From assembly GCA_049606935.1 (NCBI GenBank), contig JBMYWA010000118.1, positions 1 to 5,325 of the forward strand: 5,325 bases of DNA, written 5' to 3'. The stretch is from CAJXZP01 sp049606935 (lineage in GTDB: Bacteria; Bacteroidota; Bacteroidia; Flavobacteriales_G; Salibacteraceae). The notes below the pieces were generated by a model. It saw nothing but the letters and a program-made list of their open reading frames with translations. It had not been told where the DNA came from and ran no database searches. Of the stretch, positions 1 to 5,325 are shown piece by piece (position 1 is the stretch's first letter; each line of letters opens with the position of its first letter). A program made the position numbers and the translations under genes.

Positions 1-1088
1 CCTTTTCTAATATATCTAAAAATAAAGTTGGCCGCAATAAGTTTCCTGTTAATCAAGGTATCTACCCCAATATTTTGAGATAAATGAATATAATCTACAT
101 TTTCTACCAATGCAATGGTTTTACCTACCCCATGATCCTTAGCGACTAAACTTGAAATAATATTGGTTTCAGAATTTCCGGTTAATGCTATAAAAGCATC
201 CATGTTTTCTAAGCCTTCTTCATCAATCAAATCTGCATTCCGTCCATCACCATGAATAACCATTACATTGGGCATTTCATCGGCTAGTTCAAAGCATTTT
301 TGTTTTTTCTGCTCAATTAATTTTACGTTATAGGTTTCGCTTAATTTTTTTGCGGCATGTCTGGCAATGTAACTCCCACCAAGAATCATTACATTTTTAA
401 TAGCCTTTTTCTTAATGTTGCTAAAGTTTAATACTTTGTCAACGCCTGAGGGTTTAGCAATAAAGTATGCATGATCACCCAGCTTAAAGGTGTTGTCACC
501 ATGCGGAATAATGGTTTCTCCTTTACGTAAAATGGCTACAGTAATAAAATCATTATCTGGGTTTAAATGAGAAAGAGCCGAAAGGGTTTCTCCTTTTAAA
601 ACACATTGCTCATCAATTAAAATACCTAATAAAGTTAATTTACCTCCCTCAAAATCAAATACATCTGTTAGTACTGTAGAGTTTAGTAGGCGTTTAATCT
701 CTTTTGAGGCCAAATATTCGGGAGAAATTATTTCATCAATACCCAATTCACGGAGATATTTACGTTCACGATCTTGCAGATATTCCAAGTTTTTTACTCG
801 AGCTACGGTTTTTTTTGCTCCAAGGTGTTTGGCAAAAATTGCGGTAGTAATATTGGTTTCCTCTGATGAGGTTGCAGAAATTAACAATCGTGCATTCGCC
901 ACATCGGCCTCTTCTAAGGATTTGTAGGAGGTGCAATTTCCTTTAATGGTGGCTACATCTAATTTTGATGCAATATGCTTTAGCTTCTCTTCATCGGTGT
1001 CAATGATTGTAATTTCTTGATTTTCATAAGATAGCAGCATTGCTAAATGAAATCCAACATCTCCAGCTCCAGCAATTATTATTTTCAT
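1..1088 (-). CDS. trkA: Trk system potassium uptake protein TrkA (partial, C-terminus beyond window)
   Basis: TrkA is the cytoplasmic, peripheral NAD-binding subunit that gates the TrkH/TrkG membrane channel for K+ uptake. Translation from the ATG at 1088-1086 gives 362 uninterrupted codons to the window edge, with no stop. The N-terminus is a Rossmann fold opening with MKIIIAGAGDVG (glycines at residues 7, 9 and 12), and an acidic residue, D30, ends the second strand, as in NAD-binding RCK domains. An RCK_C-like segment follows at about residues 141-210. A second Rossmann domain starts near residue 231 (MILGGSYIA at 234-242, acidic E259). The last visible residues (DTLINRKLIAANFIFRYIRK) closely fit the TrkA family just before its final RCK_C domain. 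Full-length two-RCK TrkA proteins are about 450 residues, so roughly 90 are missing. The gene is separated by 128 nt from the barrel gene upstream, so it may have its own promoter, but I found no convincing one. A trkH gene would be a typical downstream neighbour, but it is not visible. Confidence 0.95.
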   Translation of the reverse strand, partial: MKIIIAGAGDVGFHLAMLLSYENQEITIIDTDEEKLKHIASKLDVATIKGNCTSYKSLEEADVANARLLISATSSEETNITTAIFAKHLGAKKTVARVKNLEYLQDRERKYLRELGIDEIISPEYLASKEIKRLLNSTVLTDVFDFEGGKLTLLGILIDEQCVLKGETLSALSHLNPDNDFITVAILRKGETIIPHGDNTFKLGDHAYFIAKPSGVDKVLNFSNIKKKAIKNVMILGGSYIARHAAKKLSETYNVKLIEQKKQKCFELADEMPNVMVIHGDGRNADLIDEEGLENMDAFIALTGNSETNIISSLVAKDHGVGKTIALVENVDYIHLSQNIGVDTLINRKLIAANFIFRYIRK

Positions 1089-1216
1089 TTAGTCATTTTT
1101 TCTAGGAATTTGAGAAAAACAAACACCATTTTGAAGCTGTAAAATTAAAACTGTTTAAAGTAATAATCCTGATTTTCATCACTAATATTTATTAATAATA
1201 TCAGGCTTTATTAGTA
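1089..1216. other. Intergenic spacer between the barrel gene and trkA
   Basis: This AT-rich spacer of 128 nt is the only substantial non-coding stretch in the window. It holds one imperfect inverted repeat near the barrel-gene end (listed separately). I saw no clear Bacteroidota promoter box (TAnnTTTG) on the minus strand ahead of trkA and no Shine-Dalgarno sequence. A minimal four-codon reading frame (ATG ACT AAA TGA) ends across the trkA start codon, which is probably chance. Confidence 0.7.
1161..1213 (-). terminator. Possible transcription terminator hairpin after the barrel gene
   Basis: The plus-strand arms TAATAATCCTGAT (1161-1173) and ATCAGGCTTTATTA (1200-1213) are complementary apart from one small bulge. 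The loop is about 26 nt and contains a smaller nested AT-only inverted repeat (1185-1189 with 1197-1201). On the minus strand the hairpin begins four nucleotides after the barrel-gene stop codon and is followed by a moderately T-rich stretch (1160-1141). This placement fits a terminator or 3'-end-stabilising structure closing the bat/barrel transcript before trkA. The large AT-rich loop and the lack of an uninterrupted T-run make it weak. Confidence 0.35.
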
Positions 1217-2317
1217 TTAAAAAGATTCTCCAATTTTAAAGTAAAATCCCCAATCTCCTTTTCCCATGGCAACATCCATACCCATGTTCATATGGTTTTT
1301 TTCAAAAACTACATATCTAACACCTACGCCAACTCCAGGTAGTATTTGGCCATTATCAGATTCATTTATTGCTCCAAAAACGGTAGCTAAGCCTCCAAAA
1401 CCCACAAAACCTAGTTTTTTAAACGGGTTCATTCTGTATTCAGATTGAATGGCAATAATTTGATCTCCTCTGTATTTTCCTAGCGTGTAGCCTCTAATAT
1501 CTGTTCTGCCAACCACAAATTGTTGGTTAAAATTTAAGTCACCTATTCCAAAACCTCCATAAATTCGACTTGCCCATATGTCTCTTTTGTTTTTAGCTTT
1601 GAAAAAAAGGTTGTAGTCTACTTCTATTTTTTGCGAAACGTGTTTGTTTCCTAGTGATTCTGGGTAGGATAAATACTTAACATCACTAATAAATCCTTTG
1701 TGCGGGTAATAAACGTTATCTCTAGTGTCTAAGGATGCAACCCCACCAATGCTATGAAAATTGTCTTCTTGGGTAGGGTTATTATTGATATCAAACTGCG
1801 TTTTTACTTTCGAAAATGTGTAATTAAGTCCGAGGTATAATTTTTTATAAACCCGCCTTTGTAATTCAACTGCCAAGAAATCAGCGGTGGTATTATAATC
1901 TATATATCCAGGAGAAATAGGGTGGTCTAGAAAAAATTGAAAATTAATATTTCCTGTACCTCCAGCTAGTTTTACCCGATAATTATCTTGATTTATATAC
2001 CATTGATTAAACTGTACTACAAACCACGACTGGGTGGTAGAGTAAAAACCCACTCCTCCAGAAATAGAAGAAGGAGATATGGTATCTTTTTTACTTAGAT
2101 AATACATGGCTAATGGAACTGCTCCTAAAGAGAACCCTAAACTTCTATTGTAATCTATGTAAGGAACTGGAATAAATTTAAACTCATGACCATTTGAATC
2201 TGTTTTTGATACGATGGTTGAGTTTTGTTCAGACTTAACCTGTGAAAGGGCTTTATGTGGAAGAGTAAAAAGTAAAAAGAGAGCAATTATTAAAACTGTT
2301 CCAAAGAAAATTTTCAT
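1217..2317 (-). CDS. Outer-membrane beta-barrel protein, Omp85/BamA C-terminal (surface antigen D15) type, without POTRA domains
   Basis: This 366-residue protein is predicted to be an outer-membrane beta-barrel. It starts with a signal peptide (basic K2, hydrophobic 3-20, likely cut near ALS-Q at residues 23-26). A short linker follows, and alternating, aromatic-rich beta strands begin near residue 47. Hallmarks of the Omp85 barrel are present: DTRDNVYYPHKGF at 197-209, GRTDIRGY at 270-277 containing the RGY form of the conserved VRGF/Y motif, a GVGVRY strand at 330-335, and a closing strand with a terminal Phe, the usual barrel-assembly signal. Full BamA or TamA proteins carry several N-terminal POTRA domains and are much longer; here there is room only for the barrel, so this is not the essential BamA. 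Short members of this kind occur in Bacteroidota and their role is unknown to me. The gene lies 23 nt after batE and may be co-transcribed with it. Membership of the superfamily is fairly sure; function, substrate and any link to Bat proteins are not. Confidence 0.85.
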   Translation of the reverse strand: MKIFFGTVLIIALFLLFTLPHKALSQVKSEQNSTIVSKTDSNGHEFKFIPVPYIDYNRSLGFSLGAVPLAMYYLSKKDTISPSSISGGVGFYSTTQSWFVVQFNQWYINQDNYRVKLAGGTGNINFQFFLDHPISPGYIDYNTTADFLAVELQRRVYKKLYLGLNYTFSKVKTQFDINNNPTQEDNFHSIGGVASLDTRDNVYYPHKGFISDVKYLSYPESLGNKHVSQKIEVDYNLFFKAKNKRDIWASRIYGGFGIGDLNFNQQFVVGRTDIRGYTLGKYRGDQIIAIQSEYRMNPFKKLGFVGFGGLATVFGAINESDNGQILPGVGVGVRYVVFEKNHMNMGMDVAMGKGDWGFYFKIGESF

Positions 2318-2340
2318 GAAACAAATGTAATATGTTTAGC

Positions 2341-3105
2341 TTAAATTGGAGCCAGGGCTTCTTGAGGAATCCAACCAATACTGCCATCAGGAAGCATAAT
2401 TTGATTCCATTGGTTTTCTGTTTTTAGAATATTAACTTTTAAACCATCGTGCACAATAAATAGGGTAGTGCTTGTGGTGTTAGGAGCGGAGTAAATATTT
2501 ACTCTGCTTGAGAATACAATTGCTGATTTATTGTTGATGGTATTAGAATACTGTGATTGAGCAAATAAAAAGGTAATACCCGTGGCAATAATAAAAACAA
2601 GCATTAGAAAAAACGAAAGCCTTTTTAATGTTCCGCTACTTGTTCGGAAAAATAGAAGCAACAAAAAGACAGCAATAAACAATAGAACAATGCTTAAAGT
2701 GGCAAAAGTATCCACCTGTAGAGAGTGCGTTAAATCTGTCCACCATTCCTTGTAAAATGGTTTAGGTAAGGTTTCAATCTTGTCTACTTTTAGTTTATTA
2801 ACTAATTCTAAATTGTATTTAATATCCTTACCAGAAGGATTCAATTTTAAAGCCTTTTCAAAGTACAAAATGGCCTGTGTTGGTTGGTTTAGCTTATAAT
2901 AACAGTTTGCTGTATTGTAAAATAAATCAGCAGACTCTAACCCAGATTCAAAAATGATAGAGTAGCTCTTTAAAGCCTCCTCATATTTTTGGTTTTGATA
3001 TTGATTATTTGCAAGGCTGTACAAACTATCATAGTGAGCTGTTTCAAAACTGAATGAATAAACAGAAGTAATTGAAAAAAGTAGAAGTACTATTAGCTTT
3101 TTCAT
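2341..3105 (-). CDS. batE: BatE, TPR and SH3-like domain membrane protein of the Bat operon
   Basis: This 254-residue protein has the domain order of BatE in Bacteroidota. A signal peptide or N-terminal anchor covers residues 1-18. Two tetratricopeptide repeats lie at about 24-57 and 58-91; the second (ADLFYNTANCYYKLNQ followed by AILYFEKALKLNP) is textbook TPR. There is a W-containing linker (KEWWTDL near 119-125), then two hydrophobic membrane segments at about 133-153 and 162-182 with a short basic turn (R154, K161, R162) that should face the cytoplasm. The C-terminal 60 residues form a bacterial SH3-like domain (SSRVNIYSAPN near 199-209, GWIPQEAL near 244-251). I infer that both the TPRs and the SH3 domain lie in the periplasm, where they could bind partner proteins or the cell wall. 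The ATG overlaps the batD stop in an ATGA arrangement, which supports this start and suggests translational coupling. Bat proteins were named for aerotolerance in Bacteroides, but their molecular role is unsettled. Confidence 0.9.
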   Translation of the reverse strand: MKKLIVLLLFSITSVYSFSFETAHYDSLYSLANNQYQNQKYEEALKSYSIIFESGLESADLFYNTANCYYKLNQPTQAILYFEKALKLNPSGKDIKYNLELVNKLKVDKIETLPKPFYKEWWTDLTHSLQVDTFATLSIVLLFIAVFLLLLFFRTSSGTLKRLSFFLMLVFIIATGITFLFAQSQYSNTINNKSAIVFSSRVNIYSAPNTTSTTLFIVHDGLKVNILKTENQWNQIMLPDGSIGWIPQEALAPI

Positions 3106-4901
3106 TTGATTTCGTCTTCAAGTTTAATAATAATGTTTTGAGCTTGTTTCAGTAAGTCGAGGTCGGAAATATTACTTACTGGTGCAAATCTTGCCATTTC
3201 ACAATGATCAAGAATTTCTAACAAGAGTTTCTGGGTTTCTGGTAATACAGATGATTTTTGCAATATATTCTTAATGTGGTTTTTATTTAGATCAATATTT
3301 GCAAGGTTGAATTTGTTAGAAAGGTATCCGTATAACGCCTTTGAAACAGCATCATAAAACTCGTTATTTTTTCCGCTAGCTAATATGGTTTCTGCACTTT
3401 TTAGTTGTGTCTTGGCAAATTTTGTGGCTTTTCTTTTTTTCATCCCCACAGTATCGGCTTGCAATTCTGATTGCTTAACCATTATTACGTAGGCTAACGC
3501 ACCTAATAATACTGGAGAAACTAACCAAAAGTAAAACCAAGAAGAACCAAAAAAGAAATCATTTGAAGCTTTAAGATTTGGGAGTGTAGTATGAATAAAA
3601 CGAATGTCAGTTCCTAATCTAGATACATCTTGTTTAGTCACTACTCCTGCAGTTGGGCCAGATAGGGGAGAGTTACCTTCTACTACAATTTTTCGATCCT
3701 CTTGGGTAATGGTTTTGTATTTTTTTGTTCTAGGGTTGAAATAGGTAAAGCTTAATCCTTTAAATACATATTCACCACCGTTTCTAGGAATAGCCAAGTA
3801 ATCCCATGATTTAGAACCTGTTATTTTATTGGATTTGGTATTTGAACTTGATTTTAGTTTTGGGTCGTAAACTTCAAATTCTTGAGGCCATTCAGGTACT
3901 GGATTATCAATTAATGGAAGATTACCTGAACCAGATATTTTTACTACATAATTTAAAGCATCATTCACCATTAAATTGGTTGGTGTAACGGAAGTGGAAA
4001 ACTTGAAATTTCCAACGGCACCGTTAAAGCCATCGGGTGCTCCGGCAGGTAATGGTTTTACGTTTATTTTCACATTTTGACTCTTAAGTAAAACTTTTAC
4101 ATCTTTCATTTGATATCTAGGGCCGAACCAAGTATTTACAGCCTTTTCGCCCTGAATTTGAACTATGGCATCTATTTCTAGGGGAATAAGATTTAATTCT
4201 CCCGATTTTTGGGGTATAAGAATTGTTTTTTTCAAAGTGAATACATCAAATGGAACCCCATTAATTATTTCTCGAGTTCTATTATTTTGATTATTTAGTT
4301 CAATGTCTGTGGTATAGAACCCGTTGAATTCTGGCATGCGCTGGGCTTCAATTCCTCGTAATTGCGCCTTGTTGTAAAGCTTGTAAGTAGCCACAATTTG
4401 TTCTCCCTGAAAAACTTCTTTTTTGTCAACTGAAAGTTTTAAGTAAATGCTGTTTTTTAAAGCCTTAATCTGTTTTTGTTGATTATTTACTTGTGTTTGG
4501 GTGGTTTGATTTCCACTCTGATTATTTTGTGCTTTTACAACCGTAATTTTTATTTCTTGGCTGGAATACACTTTATTCTCAAATAATATTTGGGCGGGTT
4601 TAATTACAAATTCGCCAGGGTTTAGAGGCGAAAGTACATATGAATAACTGATTTTACTGGTCATGGTGCCATTAACATAACTCATTTCTGAGCGCTTGTT
4701 TGGGCCTCCTAATATTCTAAATCCTTTGGTTAAGTTACTTGGTGCAGTAAAGTCTTCTCCAGAATAATTAAATTGATAACTAACCGTAAAGTTTCCGCCA
4801 ACAGGAACGGTGGTTTTGCTAACTAAAGCTTGGAGTGTTGGAGTTTGAGCCGTAACAAATCCGGACACAAATAATGCAAATATGATTAACAGATTTTTCA
4901 T
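3102..4901 (-). CDS. batD: BatD family protein (oxygen-tolerance BatD domain)
   Basis: BatD is a large cell-envelope component of the Bat system, which in Bacteroidota is usually encoded with MoxR ATPase and von Willebrand A proteins. The 599-residue product has a signal peptide (hydrophobic 3-17, likely cleavage VTA-Q at 16-19), a long periplasmic beta-rich region of repeated Ig-like modules (about 20-435), a single membrane segment (about 453-474, WFYFWLVSPVLLGALAYVIM), and a cytoplasmic, basic then helical C-terminal domain (about 485-599). Segments typical of the family include PLPAGAPDGFNGAVGNF at 283-299, SGSGNLPLIDNP at 323-334 and CEMARFAP at 567-574. An Asn/Gln-rich linker (about 124-148) separates the first module from the rest. 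Length is normal for the family. The start codon shares one base with the batC stop (TAATG), and the stop overlaps the batE start (ATGA), so the gene is embedded in a tightly coupled operon. No Shine-Dalgarno sequence is visible, as is usual in this phylum. Confidence 0.93.
   Translation of the reverse strand: MKNLLIIFALFVSGFVTAQTPTLQALVSKTTVPVGGNFTVSYQFNYSGEDFTAPSNLTKGFRILGGPNKRSEMSYVNGTMTSKISYSYVLSPLNPGEFVIKPAQILFENKVYSSQEIKITVVKAQNNQSGNQTTQTQVNNQQKQIKALKNSIYLKLSVDKKEVFQGEQIVATYKLYNKAQLRGIEAQRMPEFNGFYTTDIELNNQNNRTREIINGVPFDVFTLKKTILIPQKSGELNLIPLEIDAIVQIQGEKAVNTWFGPRYQMKDVKVLLKSQNVKINVKPLPAGAPDGFNGAVGNFKFSTSVTPTNLMVNDALNYVVKISGSGNLPLIDNPVPEWPQEFEVYDPKLKSSSNTKSNKITGSKSWDYLAIPRNGGEYVFKGLSFTYFNPRTKKYKTITQEDRKIVVEGNSPLSGPTAGVVTKQDVSRLGTDIRFIHTTLPNLKASNDFFFGSSWFYFWLVSPVLLGALAYVIMVKQSELQADTVGMKKRKATKFAKTQLKSAETILASGKNNEFYDAVSKALYGYLSNKFNLANIDLNKNHIKNILQKSSVLPETQKLLLEILDHCEMARFAPVSNISDLDLLKQAQNIIIKLEDEIK
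4458..4535 (-). other. Asn/Gln-rich linker within batD
   Basis: BatD residues of about 123-148 are dominated by Asn, Gln, Thr and Lys (for example AQNNQSGNQTTQTQVNNQQK). They lie between the first Ig-like module, which ends near residue 122, and the next beta segment starting near 151. A flexible periplasmic linker is the simplest reading; no function is implied by composition alone. Confidence 0.6.
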
Positions 4902-5325
4902 TACCAGTCTTTTTCAGATTTTTTGGATTTGGAGGATTTAGCTTTTGCTTTTGCCACTTTAGCCCGTGTTTTCTTTTCGTTGTCTTCCATGGCCTTTAAT
5001 AAACGTTCGGCATCTGCCTTTGACATTTGGCCTGGTTGAGGTTGAGTCTCTTCTTTAGGTTGGTCTTTATTTTGATCGCCTTTATTTTCTTCAGGATCTC
5101 CTTGGTCTTCTTTTTTCTCTTCATCCCCTTTATCCTTTTGGTCTTGGCCTTTATCTTGGTCTTCCTTATCCTTATCTTGTTGATCTTGATCCTTGTCTTT
5201 GTTTTTATCTTGTTGATCTTTATCCTTATCGTCTTTCTTATCCTGATCTTTCTTATCCTGATCTTTCTTGTTTTTATCGTCTTTGTTCTGATCGTCTTTG
5301 TTCTGATCGTCTTTGTTCTGATCGT
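4901..5325 (-). CDS. batC: BatC, TPR-type Bat protein (partial: C-terminal 140 residues only)
   Basis: An open frame enters from the window edge and runs 140 codons to a TAA at 4903-4901, directly ahead of batD. From the edge to about 5054 it encodes a low-complexity, highly charged tract of Asp, Lys, Gln, Asn, Glu and Gly with no hydrophobic residues, including exact repeats (listed separately). After a short Pro/Gln stretch comes a compact, probably helical segment (MSKADAERLLKAMEDNEKKT, 5026 to about 4967), then an Ala/Lys/Ser-rich tail ending in KKSEKDW. This charged linker plus an AERLL-type helix and a Lys-rich tail with a terminal Trp resembles the C-terminus of flavobacterial BatC, whose N-terminal part carries TPRs. 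No TPR is visible here because it would lie upstream of the window, so the name depends on position before batD and batE and on this tail. The frame is certainly coding given the packing; the exact name is an inference. Confidence 0.78.
   Translation of the reverse strand, partial: DQNKDDQNKDDQNKDDKNKKDQDKKDQDKKDDKDKDQQDKNKDKDQDQQDKDKEDQDKGQDQKDKGDEEKKEDQGDPEENKGDQNKDQPKEETQPQPGQMSKADAERLLKAMEDNEKKTRAKVAKAKAKSSKSKKSEKDW
5233..5262 (-). repeat. Second exact 15-bp tandem repeat in batC (two copies)
   Basis: Plus-strand unit CTTTCTTATCCTGAT occurs twice without mismatch at 5233-5247 and 5248-5262, and a partial third copy (CTTTCTT) begins at 5263. It encodes Asp-Gln-Asp-Lys-Lys. It has the same 15-bp period as the neighbouring array but a different unit, which suggests an older expansion that has diverged. 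Confidence 0.93.
5281..5325 (-). repeat. Exact 15-bp tandem repeat in batC (three copies, reaching the window edge)
   Basis: Plus-strand unit CTTTGTTCTGATCGT occurs three times without mismatch at 5281-5295, 5296-5310 and 5311-5325. Read on the coding strand it gives the pentapeptide Asp-Asp-Gln-Asn-Lys in batC. Because the unit is a multiple of three, gain or loss of copies would keep the frame. The array runs off the window, so its full copy number is unknown. Confidence 0.95.

Noticed and set aside
1087..1098. Tiny frame ATG ACT AAA TGA ending across the trkA start codon
   Set aside because: Three codons plus stop, with no ribosome-binding signal. An upstream regulatory frame is conceivable, but chance is the better explanation in AT-rich sequence.
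1100..1160. Promoter for trkA
   Set aside because: The nearest minus-strand TTTG is within GGTGTTTG, which mismatches TAnnTTTG at two defined positions, and no paired -33 element is seen. Not strong enough to list.
1266..1448. Plus-strand open frame of 60 codons
   Set aside because: It lies wholly inside the barrel gene on the opposite strand, has a Thr/Pro-rich composition typical of antisense reading and no domain signal, and is therefore a shadow frame.
1217..2317. Barrel protein as the essential BamA
   Set aside because: At 366 residues there is no room for POTRA domains; only about 20 residues separate the signal peptide from the barrel.
5233..5325. Repeats at the right edge as the start of a CRISPR array
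   Set aside because: The 15-bp units are directly adjacent with no spacers and sit in frame within a coding sequence.

Overview
This is a strongly AT-rich window in which every gene reads on the minus strand. It looks like a chromosomal segment from a Bacteroidota bacterium, most likely a member of the Flavobacteriia. The assignment rests on a recognisable bat ('Bacteroides aerotolerance') gene order, on Bacteroidota-style TrkA, BatD and BatE sequences, on the absence of clear Shine-Dalgarno sequences ahead of the starts, and on low GC. No mobile element, tRNA, rRNA or CRISPR array was seen.

In the direction of transcription (high to low coordinates) the layout is as follows. (1) 5325-4901 is the 3' part of batC. 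Only its low-complexity Asp/Lys/Gln tail and a conserved-looking C-terminal segment are visible, and the expected TPR region lies beyond the window edge. (2) 4901-3102 is complete batD, encoding a large periplasmic beta-rich protein anchored by one C-terminal membrane segment. (3) 3105-2341 is complete batE, with a signal peptide, two TPRs, two membrane segments and an SH3-like domain. (4) 2317-1217 encodes a compact outer-membrane beta-barrel of the Omp85/BamA C-terminal type, without POTRA domains. (5) A 128-nt spacer at 1089-1216 carries a possible terminator hairpin. (6) 1088-1 is the 5' part of trkA, the peripheral NAD-binding regulatory subunit of a Trk potassium uptake system; its final C-terminal domain is cut off by the window.

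The bat genes are tightly packed: the batC stop and batD start share one base, and the batD stop and batE start overlap by four bases. This implies one transcript with translational coupling. The barrel gene follows batE after 23 nt and may belong to the same transcript. From family knowledge, BatA and BatB (von Willebrand A proteins, with a MoxR-type ATPase) are expected upstream of batC outside the window, and BatC, BatD and BatE would form the periplasmic or membrane part of that assembly. The exact molecular function of the Bat system remains unsettled.

Most of the window is ordinary, conserved Bacteroidota gene content. The points that deserve a second look are the exact in-frame 15-bp tandem repeats in batC and the POTRA-less Omp85-type barrel next to the bat operon. 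I do not see evidence for an undescribed system.
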